Source: Emiliania huxleyi CCMP1516 (Eukaryota; Haptophyta; Isochrysidales; Noelaerhabdaceae). From it: a stretch of DNA of 64,000 nt. The stretch is from NCBI RefSeq assembly GCF_000372725.1, contig NW_005202428.1:2181249-2245248 (forward strand), read 5' to 3'. The notes below the pieces were generated by a model. That model worked only from the letters and a program-made list of their open reading frames with translations, had not been told where the DNA came from and did not search any database. Shown here one piece after another: positions 55,701-64,000 of the stretch. The first letter of the stretch is position 1. Each line of letters begins with the position of its first letter. Position numbers and translations under genes: made by a program.

Positions 55701-56780
55701 CCTCTCCTCCGACTCCGCCGCCGCCGCCTGCCCCACCACCAGCCCCACCACCAGCCCCACCACCAGCCCCGCCCCCGCCGCCGCCGCCGCCACCGCCGCC
55801 ACCGCCGCCGCCGTCTCCACCGCCGCTGCCGCCGCCGGGCCCGCCACTGCCAGCGTCCTCGCCGCCGTCGCTGCCGCTCCCGCCGCCGCCGGCCGCCGCC
55901 ACGGAGTACGTGAGGAAGCGGGAGTGGTGGGCCTGCAGCCGCCGCCACCGCCGAGAGGGTGCCGAGAGGGTGCGAGAGGTGGCCGAGAGGTGGCCGCGAG
56001 GTGGCCGAGAGGTGGCCGAGAGGTGGCCGAGAGGTGGAGTGGCGGGCCTTGCGCTGCAGCACCATCCGCTGCGGCTCCGGCTCGTCCGCAGAGGAGGCGG
56101 CCTCGTCCCCGGCCGGCCGCAGCGGCGGGTCGAGCTCGAGGCCCTCGAGGACGAGGCAGTCTCCGACGCGGTGCACGGCCAGCGAGACGGCCGCCTAGGC
56201 CGGCTCGAGGAGGGCTCGAGACGGGTTCCGGGAGGGCGACATGGTGCGCCGGCCGAGCCGCCTCGGTGTGCAGCAGCTTGAAGAAGGCCTTCATGTTGTC
56301 CGCCGGCGCGATGACGTCCACCCCGTCCGCGTACTCCACCAGCGACGACGAGCGCAGCTCGCGCGGCACCGGAGGCGGCCTGATGCGGTGTGCGGCGGCG
56401 CGGCGCGACTCCGCCTTCCGCCGCCGGACGTCGCGCTCGGCGTGGCTAGCGCGGCGCTCCTCGACACGCAAGACGCCGTCTCCGTTGAGCGCGCTCCCCG
56501 CGCTGAGCTTGGGCAGCCCAAGCAGCTCGACCGCCGCCGCCGCGGAGAGCGCCGACGCCGCCGATGCGTCGACCGCCGGGTCGGCGGCGGGAGGCGGCGG
56601 CGGGAGACGCCGCAGCACTGGCCTGGCCGCGCCGTCGGCCAGCAGCAGCGGCGGCGCCGGTGGCGCCACCTCCCGTCCAGCCGGAGACGCAGGCAGCAGC
56701 AGCCGCGCCCGCGGTCGCGCGTCGCGCCGGAGCTCGAGGGTGCGCAGGCTCCGCTCGACGGCGTCCTCCTCAGGATGCAT
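51635..56780 (-). CDS. EDRF1: EDRF1 (erythroid differentiation-related factor 1) homologue, many exons
   Basis: From MHPEEDAVERSLRTLELR (56780) exons follow human EDRF1 in order. They include DNMKAFFKLLHTE|AAVSLA (human DNMKAILKIPFSKSHVSM), VHRVGDCLVLEGLEL, AHHSRFLTYSVAAAG, LVCLDYWLDAVMSSSSEVGI, CLHNGGVVQGYRAV, RFLQQHCTREAATYWLVRRD and ELYDISVLELGEPE. The second half has TPR-like helices: RAAYEQLGELYAVSDRYTKA, CRHYHQGVELFRSTSDP, LVVAKEHFEAALRLLPQQ, AAYKGMYRLALTQRELLGTD, ending at 51635. Low-complexity Gly/Pro runs interrupt it (about 52640-52745, 53480-53570, 55715-55850). EDRF1 is a conserved eukaryotic protein, in animals linked to haem/globin and iron-related gene expression; its algal role is unknown. 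Introns 56261-56196 (66 nt) and 56047-55933 (115 nt) read as GC-AG. Other borders, especially 55.6-53.3 kb, are approximate. Confidence 0.85.
52640..52745. repeat. (CCG)n triplet tract in EDRF1 coding region
   Basis: About 35 CCG-type triplets, encoding poly-Gly in the EDRF1 frame (minus strand). A similar Gly-coding CC(A/G)CC(A/G) tract lies at about 55715-55850. Both are likely length-polymorphic. Confidence 0.85.
55951..56040. repeat. 9-11 bp minisatellite inside an EDRF1 intron
   Basis: Tandem GAGAGGTGGCC/GAGAGGTGCC units fill most of intron 56047-55933. The unit resembles the exon edge duplicated at both ends of that intron, so the repeat may have grown from the junction. Confidence 0.75.
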
Positions 56781-57238
56781 ACACACACGTATGTCAGTAA
56801 GGCGGCGCGCGAGCGGATTTTTCTTTTTAAAGTTTTCAACAAACGAAGTCGCATGTAGTCCCCACAAACGCTGTCCCTGCATTCTTTATTTTTTCTCTTT
56901 CAGCCGGCTCGGGTTCGAGTTCTGAGGCTGTGAGGCTGTCCATGCTCGGTGGATCTGTCTTGTCCACCGACATGACATGACAGAGTGTCCCTTGTAATGC
57001 GAGAGAGTGCTTTTAGGTTGGGTAGGAAGGTGAAAAGAGCGCGTTGTGTTGTGTCTCTGTCTGCAGTGTGCGCTGTCATTCTCTCTTTCCGGAGAGGCCA
57101 TTTGACTTGAGCCGCCTGCAACCTGCAACCGGCAGGTAGGGCCGCCCCCTCGCCCCGTCGCCCCGTCGCCCCCTCTCCACCGCCTTCGTCCGTCCTTGCC
57201 CGCCCTCACAACTGCACGCCTTCCCCTCCGCCGCAGCA
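56781..57238. promoter_or_regulatory. Bidirectional promoter interval (458 bp)
   Basis: It separates the divergent EDRF1 (minus) and coiled-coil (plus) genes. It is more A/T-rich than the flanks (CTTTTTAAAGTTTTCAACAA at about 56823) with CTGCAACCTGCAACCGGCAG near 57115-57135. No TATA box can be assigned. The role is inferred from position only. Confidence 0.4.
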
Positions 57239-59364
57239 ATGGACTCTTTTTGGATGGACGCTTCGAGTCCCCCGAAGCCGTCGCAGGAGGCGGAGCTGCC
57301 GCCGCCGCCGACGCCGGAGCAGATTGAGGCGGACCGCGCCGCAAAGGCCGAGGCCGCCCGCCGCGAGAGCATATCCGGCGCCTCAAAGTGCGAGGCGGTC
57401 GTCAAACAGACCGCCGACGCGGCGCGGCAGAAAGCCGAGGCCGCTGCCGCCGAGGCGGCCCAGCAGCGGGCCGCCGAGGCCGCCGAGGAGGCGGCGAAGG
57501 AGGCCGCGGCCGCCTCCGCGGCCGCGGATGCGGAGGCGGAGCGGGCGGCGAAGGCGCAGCAGGCGATCGACGAGGCAACGCGCAAGGCGGAGATGATTCG
57601 GGCCGAGGCAGAGCGCGCCAAAGCGGAGCGCGAGGCGCAGGCGAGACAGCAGGCGGAGCGTGAGGCGGCCGATCGCGCCGCGGCGGCGGAGGCGGCTCGG
57701 CTGGCCGCCGCGGAGGCTGCGAGGCTCCAGGCGGAGCGGGAGGCTGCCATCGCCGCAGCACAGAAGGCGGAGGAGGAGGCGGCGGCGCGGGCGGCGGCGG
57801 AGAAGGCGGCGGCGGAGAAGGCGGGGCCGAAGAGAGGGGGCGGCGGCGGCTCGAGGTCGTCCGAGATGACCCCCCGCGTTGCCTCCGGAAGTAGGCGGCC
57901 GCTGAGGAGGAGCAGCGGCGGATCGCCGAGGAGGAGGCCGCCGCCGCCGCCGCGCAGGCGGAGGCCGAGGCGCAGGCGGCGCTGGCGCAGGTCAAGTCGG
58001 AGGCGGCGCAGGCGGAGGCGGGCTTGGCGGCGGAGGCCGAGGCCGAGGCGGCGGCGTCGCGCGGCGCGGCGGAGAAGCTGAGCAAGGCCGCGGCCAAGGG
58101 GTCCGACGCCAAGAGCAAGGCGCTCGAGCCTGGATGCAGACTCCGGACCCCGTGTACTGCACGCCGCTGCATTCGCTGTACTCGTAGCCCCCGACTTCAC
58201 GCGGTGCTCACACGGCGCGAGACCCTGCTCCCGCCCCGACTCGTCGTGTGCTCGACGCGCAGGCGCTCGAGTCCGCCCGGAAGGAGGAGAAGAAGGCGGC
58301 CGACAAGGCGGCCAAGCTGCGCGCGGAGCTCCTCACCGCGGAGGAGGCGCTCGCGGCGGCGACCGCGGTGGCTGAACCCCCCAGCCCCCTCCCGCCCCAC
58401 CCCTCGCCGCCGCGCGCACACACCCCTTCCCGGCCCTTCTTCCGCCGCCCGCCCGCCGCGACCACGCGCCGCGCTGTCCTCTCCCGACCTCCCCACGCCC
58501 CCCCCGCCGCAGGACACCGCCACCGCCGAGGTGGAGGCGCGCGTCGCCGGGGACGAGGCGACGGCGCAGGCGGCGGCGCTGCAGGCGCCGCCAGTCGTAG
58601 AGAGCTCACGCCAGGCCCTCTGCGCTGCAGCTGGCACTCCTGCAGCTGGCACTCGGAGCCCACTCGCGAGTCCACGCCGCTCCGCCCTCGCCCGTCGCCG
58701 CAGTCGCCCGTCGCTTGTTCGCGCGTGCAGTGCGCGACACTCTCACACGCGGTCTGACTTCGCGCCCTCACACTGCAGGCTCGCGACGCTAAGCTGCAGA
58801 CGGCGGCGGCGCTCGCTGCGGACAAGGCGGCCGCCGCCGCTGCGGCAGAGGCCGAGGCGACGGAGAAGCGGCTTGTCGCCTTCCCCGAGGAGGCGCGGAC
58901 TCCGCCACACCTCCCCACAACCGCCCCATGTCTGTGCCCCCCTTGCCGAGGGGGGGGAGGAGCCCAGTCTCTGCCCCCCCTCCAGACCCCTCCCCCTCTC
59001 TCTTTCCCCCCCGGGGCAGGCGAAGAAGAAGAGCCCCGCCAAGGGGAAGAGCCCGCCCGCCGGCAAGAAGGTGCGAGAGATGCGGCTGAGATCCGCTGTG
59101 TGGGGAGAGAGGGGGGGGGGGTGTTGCCTCACCTCGACCGTCTCCCTCCCAAAGGGCAAGAAGGGCAAGACGCCAGTGGCGGGCAAGAAGGGGCGCGCTT
59201 CGACGGAGCCGGAGCCGGAGCCAGACGAGCCGGCGGCGCCCGAGCCGGCGGCGGAGGAGGCGCCCGTCTCGAAGGAGAAGCCGAAGCGCGGCCGCCCCAG
59301 CGCCGAGAAGGAGGAGAAGCCGGAGGCGAAGCGCGGCCGCCGCGCCACACGCGGCGGCGCCTGA
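57239..59364 (+). CDS. Ala/Glu-rich coiled-coil protein with AT-hook-like tail (seven exons)
   Basis: Exons 57239-57820, 57895-58119, 58263-58367, 58513-58584, 58779-58892, 59020-59070 and 59155-59364 sum to 1359 nt (452 residues). After a short start (MDSFWMDASSPPKPSQEAEL) the protein is one long Ala/Glu/Lys/Arg coiled coil (ARQQAEREAADRAAAAEAAR, ESARKEEKKAADKAAKLRAE, DAKLQTAAALAADKAA). The tail is basic with AAKKKSPAKGKSP, EKPKRGRPSAEKEE and KRGRRATRGG. The K-R-G-R-P core is an AT-hook, pointing to DNA binding. Four of six introns (57821-57894, 58120-58262, 58585-58778, 58893-59019) begin with GC. Function unknown; a nuclear structural protein is plausible. Confidence 0.75.
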
Positions 59365-60755
59365 CGGCTCTGCGGCACCCAAGCGCAGCCCCACGGCCGT
59401 CGGCTCTGCGGCCGGGGCCTCCGGCGGCTCCTCGCCTGAGCGCCTACGTCGCTTGGAGGGGAGGGGAGGAGTCCGCTGCTGCACGCACAGTGCGGGGAGG
59501 GTCGAGACATGCCAGTCGAATCATGCCCCGCGCTCGATCTACGAGCGCGCGGGCTGCGTCGAGAGGCTGCGCCATAGACAGCATGCGGGAGACTGAGGGG
59601 ACTCTGCATGAGAGGAGGGGACGCCCTCGAAGTACTTGTGTCATCGTCGAGCGAGTCAGTAAGTGGGAGTGGGTGTCCGGCCGCTGTACTGTTCTTCACT
59701 GCATGGGTGTCCGTCCGTTGCAGCGCCACATGAGACGTCCGAGTCGAGTGTGTGGCTGTGGGTCTGTGGACTGTGCAGACTCAGGGAACACAATACACAA
59801 AACCGTGTGTGCCACACCTTCACCGTATGTGCGGTGCCTTCGCGGGCGTTCGGGGGAGGTAAATTGGCTTTTTTTGTTCGGTTTGTTTGTTCGGGTTACT
59901 TCAGCTCCGTGTAACTTGGGAGCGGTGTGCGGTGAGCGCGGTGTGTGTGCGCGCGTGTGTGCTGTGTGGAGAGTGTGGCGAGTGTGGTCCTCGGACCTCG
60001 CTTGACGCTTCACGCTTGCTCGCTCGTCCCGCTCCACTCTCCAGTCTGTCCAGACAGACTCCACACACCACGCTCCACGCACCACGGGATCGGGGGACGG
60101 GACGGGGGGGGGGGGGCTGGCGCGGTCTTCGGAGGCCGGAGCGCGGGGTGTCGCGAGAGCGTGTCACCCGGTGACCAGCCGGTGACGGGGACTCGGCGAG
60201 GACTGACGTGTGTGTGCTGCGTGTGTGACTGACGAGTGACAGTGACCCACGTCACCAGGCCGGCGCTGATACACCATACTATGACCATCTGTGTTGGAAC
60301 ACTCCGTCGCCGACCTGGCACCTGTACAAGACACCTGTCTCCTGTGTTGTCGACCCTCGAAAAGTAAGAAAGAATTTTACAACCAAACTCCCTCGGCCTC
60401 GCACGCTGAGCCCTGTGGCTGTCAGGCTGTCAGGTGCTGTCAGGTGATCTGTCGGGCTGTCGGGCAGCTGTCAGGCACTGTCAGGTGCCTCTGTCAGACC
60501 ACAGCTGTCGGGTGCTGTCAGTGCTGTCGGGTGCTGTCGGGCATTGTCAGGCGCTGTCCGGGGTTTGCTGTCAGGCATTGTCAGGCGCTGCCCCGTCATC
60601 CTCTGCCTCGTCGCTCTCCTCGGCCTTTCTGTCAACCATAACCTACTTCCGCTTTTCTCTTGGTTTAAATTCTTTCGGTCGGCGGGCTAGTTCCTCCTTT
60701 ACGGCCCAGGGGGCTCACGCGGCGCCTCGCCTTGTGGGTTTATCCTCTTGAGTCC
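59365..60755. other. Intergenic with CTGTCAGG minisatellite
   Basis: At about 60415-60605 imperfect GGCTGTC(A/G)GG / GTGCTGTCAGG units repeat about 18 times. CTCCACGCACCACGGGATCG and a G homopolymer lie near 60075-60115. GTTTGTTTGTTCGGG occurs at about 59882 and again at about 61921. No gene recognised. Confidence 0.55.
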
Positions 60756-61829
60756 ATGGCGAGTCAGCGACTCGCACCTCGACGTACCAGGCGGAGCAGT
60801 ACCTCAGGTGCTGACGAATGGCTGTTACCCACGCCCGATGGTTTGCTCAGAGGGGCTAGCGTCGGCTTGAGGAGCACCGGGCGGCTGCGTGGGCGATGGG
60901 TCCCTGGCCCGCCTCCGGACGGCTGGAGGTGGGAGCCGGCGAGAGCTCAGGCGGACGTGGCTGGCCGCTGGCTCCTCTTCATCGGGGACTCGAGAGGCCG
61001 CATCGCCTATGCTGCCGCGGTGGCCCGCGACGCCGGCGAAACACCGCCAGGCTGGCCTGTGCATCGGGTGGCGGCCGGCGACGAGTGCGAGCCGCATGGG
61101 TGGGACGCGGATGGCAACGAGAGGTGGGGCTACTACAGCGCGGGCTGCATGTCGCGCTGGAAGGGCGGCTGTCTCGACGACCACCGCGGGAGGAACGTCC
61201 GCAAGGTGTGCGCTCTCGACTACGTGTCCAAGACGCGGTACACCTTTGTGTGGCACTCGCTGAACACGAAGCTGCACATGCGCTCGATGCTGAGCCGGGT
61301 GCACAAGCTCGTCTCCGAGGCTTCCGCGCCACCGGACGCCGTCTTCCTCTCGACCGGCCTCTGGGACATGCAGATGGCCTCTGCACACCTCGTGTGCCCG
61401 CGGATGCACCTCGTCCTGCAAGCCCTGCGCGCCGAGCTACCGCGCACGCAGATCGCGCTCCTCGGCTTCGCGCCGTGTCCGGAGTGCCCGCTGGATCACG
61501 ACCGCTCCTGCTACCACTGGGGCAGGCGCCGCTCCAAGCTCACCGATCTGATGGCCGGCGGGGAGGCGTGCGGCCTGAACGCCACCCGCGCCGCCGACGC
61601 GTCCTACCTCGATGTGGGCAAGATCACGGGCTCGCTCCCAAACATGCGCTCGAGCCCGTGCGGCACGGTGCACTTGTTCGGCGCCGGGTCCGAAGGCGTC
61701 ATCTCGCAGTGGTACGCCTCGCTGGCCGGACTGCCGCAGGCGACAACGCAGCCAGTCCGGCTGCCGAACGCCACTGAGCTGCGGCAGTTCTGGTCGCCAG
61801 GCACGTACAGGATGCAGGCGGCGCCATGA
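60756..61829 (+). CDS. SGNH/PC-esterase-like protein
   Basis: Intronless, 357 residues from MASQRLAPRRTRRSSTSG. GRWLLFIGDSRGRIAYAAAV contains the block I GDS catalytic-serine motif used by GDSL/SGNH and PC-esterase (TBL/NXPE/CAS1) proteins. Later blocks are RYTFVWHSLNTKLHMRSMLS, PPDAVFLSTGLWDMQMASAH (G-W-D, oxyanion-type block) and SSPCGTVHLFGAGSEGVISQ, where the His is the probable catalytic base. Many Cys (CEPHGWDADGNERWGYYSAG, CMSRWKGGCLDDHRG, FAPCPECPLDHDRSCYHWG) suggest a lumenal or extracellular disulfide-bonded enzyme, although no signal peptide is seen at this start. Likely a glycan O-acetyltransferase or esterase; substrate unknown. Confidence 0.75.
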   Translation: MASQRLAPRRTRRSSTSGADEWLLPTPDGLLRGASVGLRSTGRLRGRWVPGPPPDGWRWEPARAQADVAGRWLLFIGDSRGRIAYAAAVARDAGETPPGWPVHRVAAGDECEPHGWDADGNERWGYYSAGCMSRWKGGCLDDHRGRNVRKVCALDYVSKTRYTFVWHSLNTKLHMRSMLSRVHKLVSEASAPPDAVFLSTGLWDMQMASAHLVCPRMHLVLQALRAELPRTQIALLGFAPCPECPLDHDRSCYHWGRRRSKLTDLMAGGEACGLNATRAADASYLDVGKITGSLPNMRSSPCGTVHLFGAGSEGVISQWYASLAGLPQATTQPVRLPNATELRQFWSPGTYRMQAAP

Positions 61830-62560
61830 CGCGGGCTCCAGGGGTAGTAGCTTCCCGGGTATATAGGAGCGTCGTAGCGTGTTGCGTGTCCGTATAATTT
61901 GGCGCGCCCCTGTTCCCGGGGTTTGTTTGTTCGGGGTTCGCGAAATTTTGCATCGGTTCATGCAGGCTCGGACGTCGGAGGCATGGCGCATGCACTACGC
62001 TCCCAGGCACGGTGAGTGACGTGAAACGCTGGTTCCGCACTCTTTTTACTCTTCACCAACCCGTTCTTTTTTTCGTAAAAAGAAAGAAAGAAAGAAAACA
62101 GACAAACCCAGACGAGGGATGGGGGAGGAGGACAGGGTCCCCACCTGCACGAGCAGGATTTTGGAAGGACGATCAGGGGGACAGGTGGGGCTCTCCTGCT
62201 CCTGACAAGGGACACGACAGGCTCGCAGCGCGGTGCACGGCGGGCTCCCAACTCTTTTTTTCGTGTCGTGCGAGGGAGGAATAGCAAATTCTTTTTTTCG
62301 TGTTCCCCCCAACCAAGAACGCCGCCATTCGCTTCGCATTGGGCTCCCGTGATGCTGCTCGTCCAGCCTGCCGTATCTGGCTTCTGGCCTCCATTCGGGC
62401 AATATCGCTGGGCCGATGAGACGGTGCGCGTCTCGCATCAAGCCAAGCGGGCGTCTATCGAGAGGTGCCGCCTCGGCGCCCTCGACCGCCACGTCCGTTT
62501 GCATTTTTGGACGTCGCCACCTCTGAACAATTCCACCGCCCCTCCCGCTCAGGCGCAAGC
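61830..62560. other. Intergenic with dispersed-repeat fragments
   Basis: At about 62080-62125 AAAGAAAACAGACAAACCC + GAGGGATGGGGGAGG recalls the 17.5-19.2 kb repeat cluster. TTTTTTCGTGTCGTGCGAGG at about 62258 recalls about 17955-17975. A plus-strand frame at about 62350-62520 (FWPPFGQYRWADETVRVSHQ) looks coding-like and may be an upstream exon or captured fragment. Confidence 0.45.
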
Positions 62561-62569
62561 GGCGGCAGC

Positions 62570-64000
62570 TCCTCGAAGTGGAGGGAAGCGGGCCGAGCGA
62601 ATACACCGTCGGCGGCGTCGACATGGACTACTCCTCGCTCGACTGCCCGGCCGAGTGGCTCGACCTGCTCGACTCGGACCCTGATATGGGGGCCTGCCTT
62701 CCGTGGCAGGAGCTCCTCAACCCAACGGTCGGCGCCGACTTCAAGACCCCTTTGGGGGTCGGGATGCGATGGGCGGGGGAGCCGTATAAGTGTGTCTCCT
62801 CGCCTCTCTGCCACCGAGCCCGCTGCTGCCCACCCTGCCCTCCCTCGCCGGCCCTCCCTCACCGAGCCCGCTGCTGCCCACCCACCCTTGCCTCCAGGTA
62901 CGCCGCGCCGGACCCATTCGGCGCCGACCCCATCTGCACCACCGGGACCATCGAGGACTGCAAGTACAGTACGCCGGAGACCCGCGATCTGCCAGGCGCC
63001 CCCCCCTCCCCTTCCTCCTCCCCTCCGCTCCCCCTGGCTGAAACTACCTCTTGCCGTTGTGCCCTGCAGACTTTCTGACGACCACCAAGGACCTGCCGGA
63101 TCCAAACACGAAAGGGTGGGGCGCAGCCAACGACCCAGCCACCCGCTCCTACCCGACCCTGACGGGCGGCGAGTGCACAAAGGACGACTCCGCAACGCAG
63201 TGGCTGGACTGCGGCGCCGCCTAGAGCCCGCGCCTCTTGAGTGCCCCGTATTGCGGCTGAATGCGGTTGGACGATGCATCTCTAGGCATCCCGTGCCCCG
63301 CGCCCTTTGAGATGACGACAAAGGACCTCCAAATCTCCTTCGGCGCGGCCCGTCGCGTGCTCGCCAACCTTCCGGCACGCACCCCTTTAGTGACCTCATC
63401 GGTGCACCTCCAGGCACGCCCGTGATCATCTTTGTCGCGCTATGCACGGTCCTCGGCCTGGTCGCCCTCAAAAAGGTGGGCGGCAAGGCGGAGAACTACT
63501 TTGTCGCGGGCCGCTCCCTCTCGCTGCCCGTGCTCGCCGCCACCCTAGCGGGGCAGGTGCCTCGCGCCCTCCATATGGCATCCGAGGCCCCGCACGCACG
63601 CCGACCTGACGCCAACTCGCAGACACCCCTCCTTCCCTCATTCGCGCTCTTTACGTACCTTTGCGCGCTGCCCTCTTGCGCAGGGTATCGACGGCTCTGG
63701 AACGATGGGGAGCGCACTCGGACCTCGCGCGCCTGACACTTCTGAGACGCGTCCGCGACATGTCCGCGACACGTCCGACTAGGAACGTCGACCTCGCGTA
63801 CAACTACCACTTCTGGGACGGCTTCGCCCTCCCCTTCGGCATCGGCTGGTCGCTGGTCCTCGTCGGCATCTTCTTCGCCAAGCCGCTCAACGACATGAAG
63901 CTCCTCACGCTGCCGGACGTGTTTGGGCGCCGCTTCGGGCCCGCCTCCGAGGTTGCCTTTGGCGTCTTCGCCATCGTCAGCTTCATCTGCCTCTTCGGCT
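62570..64000 (+). CDS. Sodium:solute symporter (SSS/SLC5-like), 5' part only
   Basis: Exonic peptides in order: SEYTVGGVDMDYSSLDCPAE, DSDPDMGACLPWQELLNPTV, GMRWAGEPYAAPDPFGADPI, DFLTTTKDLPDPNTKGWGAA (an extracellular Cys-containing N-terminal region). Then come VIIFVALCTVLGLVALKKVG (TM1), GKAENYFVAGRSLSLPVLAA, TLAGQ|GIDGSGTMGSALG and NVDLAYNYHFWDGFALPFGI, GWSLVLVGIFFAKPLNDMKL, LTLPDVFGRRFGPASEVAFG. The yFvAGRslplp...a..aGQgid and L.lpD.f..RfG segments are hallmarks of the SSS family (Na+-coupled urea, proline or sugar uptake). Exon borders are approximate. At least two junctions (about 63218-63284 and 63345-63410) read best with GC donors. The gene runs off the window, so substrate motifs are not visible. 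Confidence 0.8.

Overview
Nuclear DNA of a GC-rich (roughly 65-70% by eye) eukaryotic microalga. A haptophyte (Emiliania/Prymnesium/Chrysochromulina type) is my best guess, from the compact genes, homopurine and dinucleotide tracts, and short introns of which an unusual share read as GC-AG. This is inference; no taxonomic marker gene is present. A run of 100 Ns at 13065-13164 marks a scaffold join.

Layout. 1-1.4 kb: partial actin-like gene and an F-box gene, both minus. 1.4-5.5 kb: repeats, including a well-bounded foldback DNA element (4429-4924). 5.6-11.5 kb: an unrecognised large ORF, a jacalin-like lectin and an EF-hand protein, all plus. 11.5-13.2 kb: hairpin, minisatellites and the gap. 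13.6-16.7 kb: minus-strand LEA2/WHy-like multi-domain protein. 17-20 kb: long GA tract and a nest of dispersed repeats. 20.3-22.3 kb: WGR-like protein with six 26-aa repeats. 23.5-25 kb: TMEM18 and TMEM256/DUF423. 26-27.2 kb: protein farnesyltransferase beta subunit. 27.3-28.7 kb: decayed or unknown ORFs. 29.1-31.3 kb: MFS transporter. 32-36.5 kb: hypothetical gene and NOM1/Sgd1. 37-42 kb: chromodomain protein, acyltransferase-3 protein and RS-rich protein. 42.2-43.4 kb: hAT-type element with a perfect 8-bp target duplication. 43.5-46.4 kb: secreted PAN/apple-like protein and EamA-type transporter. 48.8-51.4 kb: Tudor/half-PHD protein. 51.6-56.8 kb: EDRF1 homologue. 57.2-59.4 kb: Ala/Glu-rich coiled coil with AT-hook-like tail. 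60.8-61.8 kb: SGNH/PC-esterase-like protein. 62.6-64 kb: start of a sodium:solute symporter, cut by the right edge.

Main discovery. When I spliced these genes by hand, about half the introns used a GC donor, and many carry a direct repeat of 6-22 bp whose two copies lie at the two ends of the intron. Removing the intron removes one copy and restores the conserved protein. Seven gene models built this way (MFS, EamA, NOM1, PAN, Tudor-PHD, coiled coil, TMEM18) come out as exact multiples of three. Three introns in three genes share the same 11-mer just inside the 5' repeat, and others share ACGTCC-rich 3' parts. This looks like transposon-like intron insertion (introners) that uses GC-AG splicing.

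The genes are ordinary eukaryotic housekeeping and membrane functions. I see no operon-like arrangement, tRNA, rRNA or CRISPR array.
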